Assembly (NCBI RefSeq): GCF_000971135.1
Contig: NZ_BBLW01000004.1
Span: forward strand, 62,001-126,000
Direction of reading: 5' to 3'
DNA: 64,000 nt
Source: Demequina phytophila
GTDB taxonomy: Bacteria > Actinomycetota > Actinomycetes > Actinomycetales > Demequinaceae
Shown: positions 35,962-43,959 of the stretch, in pieces
Layout of the letters: every line of letters starts with the position of its first letter
Position numbering within the stretch: the stretch's first letter is position 1
The notes under the pieces: model-generated
Databases searched by the model: none
The model's input: the letters and a program-made list of their open reading frames with translations, nothing else
Told to the model about the DNA's origin: nothing
Position numbers and translations under genes: made by a program

Positions 35962-37253
35962 CACGCCACCGTAGCCGCTCCCCTGCGGTGCGCGATAGAG
36001 AGCACGGCGGCCTCGAACGCGTCGATCGCGAGCGCCACGTCCTCAAGCTCGACCACCTCGTCGGGGTGGTGGCTGACGCCGCCGTTGCCGTTGCGGATGA
36101 ACAGCATCGCGTACGGCGTGAGGGACGCGATCGCCATCGCGTCGTGGCCCGCCTTGGACTGCACCTCCATGGGCTCGCGGTCGCCCGTCGCGGACACGAT
36201 CGCCTCCTCGATCGCCTCGCTGAGCCGTCGCTCCGAGGAGGTGGCGCGCGCGACATGGCGCAGGTTCTCCGTGAACTGGAGCCGCCGCCGCCCCGCGGCC
36301 TCCATGGCCTGCGCGCGCATCAGCTCGTAGGCGCGGTCGCGCTGCGCGTCGGACGCGGCGCGCACGTCGAGCGAGAACTCCGCGCGGCCGGGGATGACGT
36401 TCGCGGCGCCCGGGGTCACGCGCATCTCGCCCACCGTGCCCACGACGCCCTCGGTGAGGGCGACCTGCTCGACCGCCAGCGCCGTCTCCGCGGCGCCCAG
36501 CAGCGCGTCACGGCGGTGCAGCATCGGCACGCCGCCCGCGTGGCCGGCCTGCCCGTCCATCGCGAGGTCGAAGCGCTTGGCGCCCATGATGCCCGACACC
36601 ACGCCGAGGGGGCGGCCGGCGTCGAGCAGCAGCGGCCCCTGCTCGATGTGCGCCTCGAGGTACCCGACCACGCCCGCCGGGTCGAGCGCCGCGTCCGCGA
36701 CCGCGTCGGGGTCGAGGCCGAATGCGTCCAGCGCGTCGCGCAGCGTCACCCCGTCGGGGTCGACCAGGTCGAGCCACCCCTCCTCCCAGGTTCCCGCGAC
36801 CGCGCAGGATCCGAGCAGCGTGCGACCGAACCGCACGCCCTCCTCGTCCGCGAAGCCGAGCACCTCGATCCCGAAGGGCAGCCGCACGCCGTGGTCGCTC
36901 AGCCGCGAGACCACCGCGATCGCGATCATGACGCCGAGGATCCCGTCGTAGCGGCCCGCGTCCGGCACGGTGTCGAGGTGCGATCCGAGCAGCAGCACCG
37001 GAGCGTCGGGCATCTCCCCCGGGTAGGAGCCGCGGGCGTTCCCGGCCGCGTCCTCCCACGCACGCATCCCGGCCGCCTCGATCCATCGGGCGACCTCGGC
37101 GTTGGCGCGGGCGTGCTCGCCGGACAGGTAGACGCGCTCGATGCCGTCCTCCATCGAGGAGATCCCCGCGAGCACGTCGCAGCGCCGCAGCGCCTCGCGC
37201 GCGTCCGCGAGCGCGGCCTCGGACGGACCCTGCTGGCGCGACCGGCGGCTCAT
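35961..37253 (-). CDS. Allantoate amidohydrolase (M20 family)
   Basis: About 430 aa. Two-metal M20 hydrolase: GSHLDTVPDAGRYDGILGV, LGFADEEGVRFG (catalytic and metal Glu pair), EAHIEQGPLL, the dimerisation-lid GQAGHAGGVPM and final GGVSHHPDE. This is the AllC/PucF/hydantoinase-carbamoylase pattern. Allantoate is converted to ureidoglycine, CO2 and NH3. Its ATG overlaps pucG by 4 bp (ATGA), which fits channelling to the ureidoglycine aminotransferase and makes allantoate the best substrate. N-carbamoyl amino acids remain possible. Confidence 0.9.
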   Translation of the reverse strand: MSRRSRQQGPSEAALADAREALRRCDVLAGISSMEDGIERVYLSGEHARANAEVARWIEAAGMRAWEDAAGNARGSYPGEMPDAPVLLLGSHLDTVPDAGRYDGILGVMIAIAVVSRLSDHGVRLPFGIEVLGFADEEGVRFGRTLLGSCAVAGTWEEGWLDLVDPDGVTLRDALDAFGLDPDAVADAALDPAGVVGYLEAHIEQGPLLLDAGRPLGVVSGIMGAKRFDLAMDGQAGHAGGVPMLHRRDALLGAAETALAVEQVALTEGVVGTVGEMRVTPGAANVIPGRAEFSLDVRAASDAQRDRAYELMRAQAMEAAGRRRLQFTENLRHVARATSSERRLSEAIEEAIVSATGDREPMEVQSKAGHDAMAIASLTPYAMLFIRNGNGGVSHHPDEVVELEDVALAIDAFEAAVLSIAHRRGAATVA

Positions 37254-38485
37254 GCGGTCGTCCCGTCGGCGGCGTAGGCGGCGTAGGCCGCGTCCACTCC
37301 CCCGCCCGGCGGCACCCGGACGCCGTGGCGGCGCAGCACCGCCTCGAGCGCGGCGAGGGTCGCGAGCACCGCGTCGGTGCGCGCGTTCCAGCCCATGATG
37401 CCCACGCGCCACACCCGCCCGGCGAGCGGCCCGAACGACGTCCCGATCTCGATGCCGAAGTCGGCGAGCAGCTGCCGCCGGACCGCCTCGCCGTCGACCC
37501 CCTCGGGAATCTCCACCGCGACCACGTTGGCCATGCGGTGCTCCTGGTCGCCGTAGCGCGCGAGGCCCAGCCCGGCGAGCCCTGCCGCCATCGCGGCGCC
37601 GTGGCGGGCGTGACGCTCCTGGTAGGAGCCCAGGCCCTCCTCAAGGATCACGCGCGCACACTCCCGTGCGCCGTAGAGCATGGTGGTCGCCTCGGTGTGG
37701 TGGTTGAGGCGGCGCGGCGACCAGTAGTCGAAGATCATCGCAAGGTCGAAGTAGTTCGAGCGGATCGGGTGGGCCGCCGTGGGATCGCCGGCCTCACGGA
37801 TGCCGGCCTCGATGCTGCGCCGCGACTCGATCACCTCGACCGCGCGCGGTGAGAAGGTCGCGGGAGCCGAGCCCGACGGCCCGCCCAGGCACTTCTGCAG
37901 CCCCGCCGTCGCGGCGTCCACGCCCCAGGCGTCGGTGGGGAACGGGTTGCCGCCGAGCGTCGCGGTGACGTCCGCGTAGAGCAGGCAGTCGAAGCGGTCG
38001 CACAGCTCGCGCAGCCCGTCGAAGGGCTGCCGCATGGTGGTGGACGTGTCGCCGTGCACCATCGCGAGCACCTTGGGGCGGGCGGTCTCCATCGCGGCGG
38101 CGATCGCCTCGAGCGGGACCACCTCGCCCCACGGCGCCTCGACCGTGTGCACCTCCGCGCCGCACCGTCCGGCGATCTCCACCAGCAGATGGCCGAACCG
38201 CCCCATCACGGGCACCAGCACCCGGTCGCCCGGCTCGAGCAGCGACACGAGCGCCGCCTCGATCGCGCCCCGTGCGGTGGAGTCGATGAGCAGCGTCTGC
38301 GCGTTCGCGGTCTCGAACACCCCGCGGTACAGCTCCTGCACCTCGCCCATGGCGTGCGTCATGAACGGGTCGTACTGCCCCACCAGCTGCGCCGACATCG
38401 CCTGCAGCACGCGCGGGTGCGCCGTGATGGGGCCGGGCCCCATGAGCAGGCGCGCGGGCGGGTCGATCGGGCCTGGCAGGGACAT
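37250..38485 (-). CDS. pucG: (S)-ureidoglycine--glyoxylate aminotransferase
   Basis: 411 aa, class V PLP enzyme. LLMGPGPITAHPRVLQAM at the N-terminus, DVTATLGGNPFPTDAWGVD and the PLP Lys at 198 (GLQKCLGGPSG) match Bacillus PucG closely in position. It transfers the amino group of ureidoglycine to glyoxylate, giving oxalurate and glycine. GGAGG is 5 nt before the ATG. The flanking genes are an AtzH-amidase fusion and allantoate amidohydrolase, consistent with this role over serine or alanine--glyoxylate aminotransferase. Confidence 0.92.
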   Translation of the reverse strand: MSLPGPIDPPARLLMGPGPITAHPRVLQAMSAQLVGQYDPFMTHAMGEVQELYRGVFETANAQTLLIDSTARGAIEAALVSLLEPGDRVLVPVMGRFGHLLVEIAGRCGAEVHTVEAPWGEVVPLEAIAAAMETARPKVLAMVHGDTSTTMRQPFDGLRELCDRFDCLLYADVTATLGGNPFPTDAWGVDAATAGLQKCLGGPSGSAPATFSPRAVEVIESRRSIEAGIREAGDPTAAHPIRSNYFDLAMIFDYWSPRRLNHHTEATTMLYGARECARVILEEGLGSYQERHARHGAAMAAGLAGLGLARYGDQEHRMANVVAVEIPEGVDGEAVRRQLLADFGIEIGTSFGPLAGRVWRVGIMGWNARTDAVLATLAALEAVLRRHGVRVPPGGGVDAAYAAYAADGTTA

Positions 38486-38512
38486 GGGGCCTCCACGGAA
38501 TGTTGATGTGGC

Positions 38513-40093
38513 TTACACAGTGTGCCCGAGCGATGTTTCGCCGCGATTGCGCAGCGCTGCCTCCAGAGCAAGCCCCGCGTCGACCAGCGCGAGGTCCGAT
38601 CCCCGCGGCCCCACGAGGCACATGCCGACGGGCCCGTCGGGCGTGTCGAGCAGCGGCGCGGACAGGGCGGGCCTCCCGGTGAGCCCGGCGATCGCGGTGA
38701 TGGACAGCGTCGCGCGGCGGCGCTCCTCGAGCTCGCTCTCGCTCGCGTCGAGGCGGGGTGCGGACGATGCGGCGGCCGGGACCAGCAGGATCGCGTCGCC
38801 GAGCGCGTGGTCCAGCTCGGTGACGAGGCGGTCGAGATCCGCGAGCGCGGCCGCCTCCTGGTCCGTGGTGACGTCGCGGGCGAGGTCGAACCGCTCCTGG
38901 ACGTCGGGCGCGAGGACCCCCGGGTGGGACTCGACCCACGCGCCGTCGCTGCGCCAGGCCTCGGCCTGCTGCGTGACGCGGAAGGTGGCGAGCAGGTCGT
39001 CGAGCACGGGCACCTCGACCGGCGTCGCGCGCACCCCCGCCGCGGCAAGCGCGGCGAGCGCGCCGTCGAACGCGTCGCGCACGCCGCGGGTGCAGGACAT
39101 CATCACGGCCGGCGCGGCCACGTAGGCCCCCGGGGTGACCCCCTGCCCCGCGTCCGCCAGCCCGACCGAGGCGACCCGGCGCATCGTCCCGCCGTCCCTG
39201 GTGATCCACCCGGCGGTGTCGTAGCGGGGCGCGAGCGGCCACACGTGAGCGAGGCTGACCGCACCGTGCGTGGGGCGCAGACCCCAGAGCCCCTGGTAGG
39301 ACGCGGGGACTCGGATCGAGCCGGCGGTGTCGGTGCCGAGCCCGATGCTCGCCTGCCCGAGCGCGACCGCGGCGGCCGGGCCCGAGCTCGAGCCGCCGGG
39401 GATCGCGCCGGGCACGGCGGGGTTGGGGGGCGTGCCGTAGTCGGGGTTGAGGCCGGCGATCGAGTACGCGAACTGGTCGGTCTGCGTGATGCCCACCACG
39501 TCCGCGCCGGCGTCGAGGAGCGCCTGCACGGCGGGCGCGGTCTCCTGCTCGACCGCGGCGTCCGCGAGGAACGCACGCACGCCCACCCCGATGCGCTGCC
39601 CCGCGACCGCGAACAGGTCCTTCACCGCCACCGTCTCGCCCGCGAGCGGGCCGTCGCCGGATCCCGCCACCAGCGGGGCACCGGCCACGCGCCACACCCG
39701 CGCGTCGAGCGCGGGGGCGGGGGCGGTGACATGAGCGGCCGCGATGCGCCACGCGCCGTCGTCGCCCCGACGCCACAGCTGTGTCACCAGGCCGCGCCCG
39801 CCGCCCGCCGGCACGTTGACGGTGGCGACGTGCGCCGCATCGTCCCCCGCGAGGTGGATGCGGAGCTCGGCGACCGTTCGCGAGCCCGCCCCGCCGCGGC
39901 GCGCGCGGAAGCCTGCGATGGCGCCGTGACCCACGAGCAGCCCGGCGCGGTCGCCGCGCAGCGCGTCGGGGGTTCGCTCGAACGCGTCGGCAAGCGCCGC
40001 GACGTCGTCGGCGGCGAGGACCGCCTCGTACGCGAGCACGGCCTCGACCAGGCCCTCGGGCGCGGGCGCGCCGCCCTCCACGCGAACCCTCAC
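38513..40093 (-). CDS. AtzH-like domain fused to amidase, candidate oxalurate hydrolase
   Basis: About 526 aa. Residues 1-125 are a SnoaL-like AtzH/HpxZ (DUF3225) domain: AVLAYEAVLAADDVAALADAF, then VTQLWRRGDDGAWRIAAAHVT. Residues 145-526 are an amidase-signature domain with Lys158 (VAVKDLF), cis-Ser235 (IPGGSSSGP) and Ser259 (TDTAGSIRVP). HpxZ-type proteins accompany oxalurate breakdown in Klebsiella; AtzH accompanies allophanate/biuret enzymes. Next to pucG the substrate may be oxalurate. GTG start overlapping the upstream stop (GTGA); 27 bp separate it from pucG. Three GGACGATGC words lie within it. Confidence 0.85.
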   Translation of the reverse strand: MRVRVEGGAPAPEGLVEAVLAYEAVLAADDVAALADAFERTPDALRGDRAGLLVGHGAIAGFRARRGGAGSRTVAELRIHLAGDDAAHVATVNVPAGGGRGLVTQLWRRGDDGAWRIAAAHVTAPAPALDARVWRVAGAPLVAGSGDGPLAGETVAVKDLFAVAGQRIGVGVRAFLADAAVEQETAPAVQALLDAGADVVGITQTDQFAYSIAGLNPDYGTPPNPAVPGAIPGGSSSGPAAAVALGQASIGLGTDTAGSIRVPASYQGLWGLRPTHGAVSLAHVWPLAPRYDTAGWITRDGGTMRRVASVGLADAGQGVTPGAYVAAPAVMMSCTRGVRDAFDGALAALAAAGVRATPVEVPVLDDLLATFRVTQQAEAWRSDGAWVESHPGVLAPDVQERFDLARDVTTDQEAAALADLDRLVTELDHALGDAILLVPAAASSAPRLDASESELEERRRATLSITAIAGLTGRPALSAPLLDTPDGPVGMCLVGPRGSDLALVDAGLALEAALRNRGETSLGHTV

Positions 40094-41178
40094 CGGACCC
40101 CCTCGAAATCGGACTTGCGGATGCGGGCGTGCACGCCCGTGACCAGGTCCACCACCTGCGAGATCTCGAAGTCGGTGGCGGCGGACAGGTAGGCGTACGC
40201 GAGGTGGCGTTCCATGCCGTAGCGGGCACCCAGCAGGGCGAGCGCCTGCCGGACGCACGCGCGCATGGCCTCGTCGAGGTCCGCGTCGAGCCCCGTGGGC
40301 ATGAGGTGGGTCGCGTCCTCGGCCAGCGGCGAGGCGAGCTCGCCGAACTCGCGGGCCGCCTCCGCCGCGTCGCGCAGGTCGAGCCGGACGCGCACGCGCA
40401 GCGACGCCTCGAGCGCGGTGAGCGCGACCTCGCCATTGCCCTGCGCGAAGTGCGGGTCGCCCACGTAGGCGAGCGCGCCCGGCACCTGGACGGGCAGGTG
40501 GAGGGTCGCGCCGGGCGTGAGGTGGCGGATGTCGATGTTGCCGCCGTGCGGGCCCGGCGGCACCGAGTGGGCCGCGGTGTCTGTGTCCGTCGCGACGCCG
40601 ATGATCCCCAGGAACGGCGCGAGCGGGAAGGACACTGCGCGCTCGCCGCCCTCCGTCAGGGGCAGGCGGCCGCGCCACTCGCCGCTCGCGTCAGGGGAGA
40701 CGGGCGTGAACACCGAGACGTCACCCGGGCCGGCGGGCAGCTCGCCCGGGAGAGCGCCCCTGCCGTGACGGTTCGAGATGACGCCGTAGTCGACTCGCGG
40801 GGTGGCGTCGAGCAGGGTGACGCTGAGGAGGTCGCCGGGACGCGCGCCACGCACCTCGATGGGGCCGGTGACCACATGGGGACCGTCCTCGGCGCCGCGC
40901 GTGCGGGTCGCCGCGATCGCGATCGCGTCCTCGAGCACGTCCTCGCGTGCCACCCCGTGAGACCCGAAGAACGCGACGGGGTCGGCACCCTGGTCGGGCA
41001 GCAGGCCCTCGTGGCTGACCGTGTCGACGGTGAGCTCCGTCCCCGGGTCGACCGTCAGGACGGGCGCATCGCCGCGCTTGGGAAGGCGTCCCCAACGCAC
41101 CGCCGACGGCTGCGCGGGCAGGTACACCGCATCGTCCACCCGCGCGCCGGGCTGCAGTGTGCCCTGGTAGTCGCCCAC
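40090..41178 (-). CDS. Acetamidase/formamidase family protein
   Basis: About 362 aa. FmdA/AmdA fold: ELTVDTVSHEGLLPDQGADPV, GPIEVRGARPGDLLSVTLLD, GGNIDIRHLTPGATLHLPV, YVGDPHFAQGNGEVALTALE. Family members hydrolyse formamide or acetamide. As the first gene of the amidase-pucG-allC operon it could act on a small amide released from oxalurate or ureidoglycine, such as oxamate or formamide; this is inference. GTG start with GGAGGAGG. The 4-bp GTGA overlap couples it to the amidase fusion. Confidence 0.85.
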   Translation of the reverse strand: MGDYQGTLQPGARVDDAVYLPAQPSAVRWGRLPKRGDAPVLTVDPGTELTVDTVSHEGLLPDQGADPVAFFGSHGVAREDVLEDAIAIAATRTRGAEDGPHVVTGPIEVRGARPGDLLSVTLLDATPRVDYGVISNRHGRGALPGELPAGPGDVSVFTPVSPDASGEWRGRLPLTEGGERAVSFPLAPFLGIIGVATDTDTAAHSVPPGPHGGNIDIRHLTPGATLHLPVQVPGALAYVGDPHFAQGNGEVALTALEASLRVRVRLDLRDAAEAAREFGELASPLAEDATHLMPTGLDADLDEAMRACVRQALALLGARYGMERHLAYAYLSAATDFEISQVVDLVTGVHARIRKSDFEGVR

Positions 41179-41214
41179 GCGGCCTCCTCCCCGTGGGTCC
41201 CCCACGGCGTGCCC

Positions 41215-41233
41215 TAGTCTTGGGCCGAGACTA
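41215..41233. promoter_or_regulatory. Face-to-face -10 elements / inverted repeat
   Basis: TAGTCT-N7-AGACTA is an inverted repeat in the 115-bp gap between divergent genes. Each arm is a good TANNNT -10 for one direction (formamidase leftward, YoaK rightward), so the two promoters overlap. It could also be an operator. Confidence 0.45.
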
Positions 41234-41293
41234 CAGCCGCCCCGGGGCGTGGCCTCGGAGCCTGACCGGGGCCCCACCCGTTCCGGAGGTCCC

Positions 41294-41998
41294 GTGCTCG
41301 ACCGCATGCGTCGCAACCCCGCCAGCTCCCACCTGGGCTTCATGCTCGCGCTGACGTTCTCGACGGGCATCATCGACGCCGTCGGCTACCTGGGCCTCGA
41401 CCGCGTCTTCACCGGCAACATGACGGGCAACGTGGTGATCCTCGGCATGGGTCTCGCGGGCGACACCGGGCTGCCGGTCGTGGGTCCGCTCATCGCGCTC
41501 GCCGGCTTCATGGGCGGCGCGGCCGTGGGCGGGCGCGTGCTGCGCGGCGCGGCGGACGGGTGGACCCCGCGCCACTCGGTGCTGTTCGGCGCGGTCGGCC
41601 TGGTGATCACGCTCGCGGCCGTCCCCGCCTCCGTGGTCGGCGAGCCGGGCGAGGCGCTGCAGTACGCGATCACGCTCGCGCTCGGCGCGGCGATGGGCTG
41701 CCAGGCGGCCGCCGCGCGGCACATCGCCGTCAAGGACGTCACCACCGTGGTGGTGACGTCGACCATCACGGGACTCGCGTCGGACTCGGTGCTGGGCAAG
41801 GGCGGTGGCCAGCCGTGGAAGCGGCGTGCCGGCGCGATCGTGCTGATCGGGCTTGGCGCGCTGGTCGGGGCGCTGCTGCTCAAGCTCCACATCGGCGCGG
41901 GCATGGCGCTGTCCGCGATCATCACGCTGACCGTCGCATGGCTGGGGCACGTGTCCCACCCGAGCCGTCTCGCACGCCTCCCCTACGACCAGGACTGA
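41294..41998 (+). CDS. YoaK/DUF1275-family membrane protein
   Basis: About 234 aa, six or so membrane helices. LTFSTGIIDAVGYLGLDRVFTGNMTGNVV is the DUF1275 hallmark: the paired G-D-A...G...F-T-x-N-x-T-G-N motif, repeated as a paralogous half near LALGAAMGCQAAAARHIAVKDVTTVVVTSTITGL. The function of the family is unknown; a transport role is often assumed. GTG chosen because GGAGG lies 4-5 nt upstream. Confidence 0.85.
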   Translation: MLDRMRRNPASSHLGFMLALTFSTGIIDAVGYLGLDRVFTGNMTGNVVILGMGLAGDTGLPVVGPLIALAGFMGGAAVGGRVLRGAADGWTPRHSVLFGAVGLVITLAAVPASVVGEPGEALQYAITLALGAAMGCQAAAARHIAVKDVTTVVVTSTITGLASDSVLGKGGGQPWKRRAGAIVLIGLGALVGALLLKLHIGAGMALSAIITLTVAWLGHVSHPSRLARLPYDQD

Positions 41999-42004
41999 CC
42001 CGCG

Positions 42005-42598
42005 TCAGCCGATGATCTCGTCGTCGGCGTGCGCGCCGTAGAACTCGCTCTGGCGACGCAGCAGCTCGCGCATGGTGGTGCTGCGGTCGACCCCGTACAC
42101 GGTGCCGGGGAAGTCGAGCTGCTGCTGGATCGCCCACACCTCCTCGTGACGGTCCGGCGGGAGCGTGCTCGCCGGGTTGCCTGCGGCGATCCAGCCGATC
42201 GGCACCATCGCGCCCTCCGGCAGGTGGGTGTTGACCTGCACCACGCCGCGGATCCGTACCTCGCACCCGTGCGCGAGCACGGCTCCGGGGAACAGCGCGG
42301 CGCCGGTGGCGATGAAGCACTCGTCGCCCACCACCGCACCGTTGACGTGGACGTGCGGCCCGAGCACCACGGCATCGCCGATCCTCACGTCGTGGCCCGC
42401 GCGGGCCTTCACCAGCGCGTTCTCCATCACGACCGTGTCCTCGCCCACCACGATCCGGCCGTCCTCCGCGGTGAGCACCGCGCCGTGCAGCACCCGCACC
42501 CCCGGTCCGAGCACCACGTCGCCGCATACCACCGCGGTGGGCGCGACCGTCGCGGTCGGGTCGATGCGGGGCGACTTCCCTCGATGCGTGACGATCAT
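42005..42598 (-). CDS. Gamma-carbonic-anhydrase-like hexapeptide-repeat protein
   Basis: About 197 aa. Left-handed beta-helix built of hexapeptide repeats (VVCGDVVLGPGVRVLHGAVL, IVVGEDTVVMENALV, VRIGDAVVLGPHVHVNGAVV), ending in a helical tail. It resembles gamma-carbonic anhydrase/YrdA proteins. Only some of the zinc histidines are present (HVHV), so the activity is uncertain. An acyltransferase-type scaffold is the alternative. TACGAT 7 nt before the ATG suggests a leaderless message. Confidence 0.75.
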   Translation of the reverse strand: MIVTHRGKSPRIDPTATVAPTAVVCGDVVLGPGVRVLHGAVLTAEDGRIVVGEDTVVMENALVKARAGHDVRIGDAVVLGPHVHVNGAVVGDECFIATGAALFPGAVLAHGCEVRIRGVVQVNTHLPEGAMVPIGWIAAGNPASTLPPDRHEEVWAIQQQLDFPGTVYGVDRSTTMRELLRRQSEFYGAHADDEIIG

Positions 42599-42605
42599 GC
42601 ACCCC

Positions 42606-42611
42606 ATCGTA
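42606..42611 (-). promoter_or_regulatory. -10 element, leaderless promoter of the hexapeptide-repeat gene
   Basis: TACGAT, 7 nt, ATG at 42598. It lies just beyond the SDR terminator hairpin. Confidence 0.45.
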
Positions 42612-42630
42612 GGAAGGGCCTCCGGAACGC

Positions 42631-42666
42631 ACGAGGGTCCCGGGGCGGACACCCCGGGACCCTCGT
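42631..42666 (-). terminator. Terminator of the SDR gene
   Basis: Perfect 15-bp stem (ACGAGGGTCCCGGGG and complement) with a 6-nt loop, 18 bp past the SDR stop. It is the strongest hairpin in the window and isolates the downstream gene. Confidence 0.85.
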
Positions 42667-42683
42667 GACGCGTCGCGGCGCGA

Positions 42684-43754
42684 TCAGACGGCGGACCAGC
42701 CGCCGTCCGACGGCATGATCACGCCGTTGAGGTTGACGCCGTCGTCGGACAGCAGGAAGCAGATCGACGCCGCCAACTGGTCGGGTGTGACCGGCGTGGG
42801 CAGCACGGTCATCGCCGCCATGATGCGCTCCTGCGCGAGCTCGTCGTCGAAACGCGCCTCGATGTTGGTGATCACCGGCCCGGGCGCGACCGCGTTGACG
42901 CGGATCCCGCTGGGCCCGTAGATGAACGCCGTCGACTTGGTCAGGCCGACCACCGCGTGCTTCGACGCGGTGTATGCGACGCCCGCGGCCGATCCGCGCA
43001 GGCCCGCCTCGGATGCCACGTTGACGATCGAGCCCTGTCCGGCCTCGAGCATCCGGGTGATGACGGCGCGCGACAGGCGCATCACGCCCTCGACGTTGAC
43101 CGCGAACACCCGGGACCAGATCTCGTCCGTCACCGCCGCGATGCCGGACATGTTGTCCATGATCCCGGCGATGTTCGCCAGGGCGTCGATGCGATCGCCG
43201 GCGGCGTCGAGCACCCGGTCGATGTCCTCGGCCTTCGTGACGTCCGCCGTCACCACGGTGATGTCGAGGCCGTCGTGCTCGGCCGCGAACTCCGCGAGAC
43301 GCCCCTCCGAGATGTCGAGGGCGATCACGCGGCCCCCCTCGCGCGCGACGCGCGACGCGGTCGCACGCCCGATGCCGGAGCCCGCGCCGGTCACCACCAC
43401 GGTCTTGCCGGTGAAGCGGCCCTCGGTGATCTTCTCGACCCACTCGGGGGCCTCCACCGGTGCGGGCGACGGGGACCCGGCCGGCGCATCGTCCACCGGC
43501 GACGCCGCCGGCGCGGGTGCCGCGCCGCCGGCCATGCGACGCTCGGTCTCGGCGATCATGCCGTCGAGCATCTCCTGCGGGAAGCGGCCACCGCTGATCT
43601 TGATGAGCTTGTTCATGGAGAACCGCTTGACGGGAGCGAGCGAGCGCTCGTTCTGGCCGCCCTGGGCGAGCATCTCGCGCATCACGTCGCCTGCGACGGG
43701 GTGAGCGAGCCAGTCGGCGACCTTGGAGTCACCTGTGGGGACAGGGGTGGACAT
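42684..43754 (-). CDS. SDR oxidoreductase with extra N-terminal domain
   Basis: 356 aa. Residues about 115-356 are a classical SDR: TGAGSGIG near 122-129, NIAGIMDN, the catalytic Ser in NVASEAG and YTASKH, and the usual C-terminal GGWSAV. It reduces or oxidises an unknown alcohol or ketone with NAD(P). Residues 1-75 form an additional helical domain (VADWLAHPVAGDVMREML, then SMNKLIKISGGRFPQEMLD) reminiscent of a segment appended to some actinobacterial GH3 glycosidases, and an Ala/Pro linker joins them. AGGAAAGGAA precedes the ATG. It is divergent from a TetR gene. Confidence 0.85.
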   Translation of the reverse strand: MSTPVPTGDSKVADWLAHPVAGDVMREMLAQGGQNERSLAPVKRFSMNKLIKISGGRFPQEMLDGMIAETERRMAGGAAPAPAASPVDDAPAGSPSPAPVEAPEWVEKITEGRFTGKTVVVTGAGSGIGRATASRVAREGGRVIALDISEGRLAEFAAEHDGLDITVVTADVTKAEDIDRVLDAAGDRIDALANIAGIMDNMSGIAAVTDEIWSRVFAVNVEGVMRLSRAVITRMLEAGQGSIVNVASEAGLRGSAAGVAYTASKHAVVGLTKSTAFIYGPSGIRVNAVAPGPVITNIEARFDDELAQERIMAAMTVLPTPVTPDQLAASICFLLSDDGVNLNGVIMPSDGGWSAV

Positions 43755-43915
43755 GGGGGTTCCTTTCCTCAGGGGCGGTTCACGCGCGCGCGGGCGGCGG
43801 GGCCGGGGCGGCGGTGGTCCGGGGTAGCGGGCGGCCGGGACGGAGGGACGATGCGGGCGTCAGCGGCCCGTGAACGCTCGCTTGCGCCGCATCCATGTGT
43901 CGCTCCTCGGCTCGC

Positions 43916-43953
43916 ACCGGACAACAGTGTCCGGTTGCCTCAGCCTATACATT
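43916..43953 (+). promoter_or_regulatory. Operator and leaderless promoter of the TetR gene
   Basis: Inverted repeat ACCGGACA-ACAG-TGTCCGGT (43916-43935) followed by CTATACATT; TACATT (43948-43953) is 6 nt before the ATG. The palindrome covers the -35 region, so autorepression by this TetR is likely. The same gap (43755-43959) holds a GGACGATGC word and is the SDR upstream region. Confidence 0.65.
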
Positions 43954-43959
43954 CTGTCC

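Noticed and set aside
38497..38507. GGAATGTTGAT near the pucG start, resembling half of the 13043-13061 operator
   Set aside because: Only one arm is similar, the second arm is missing, and it overlaps the region just before the ribosome site. Probably chance.
38513..40093. Second GatA
   Set aside because: The amidase domain carries an AtzH-like N-terminal domain, lies with pucG and allC, and lacks GatB/GatC partners; gatCAB is complete at the left edge.
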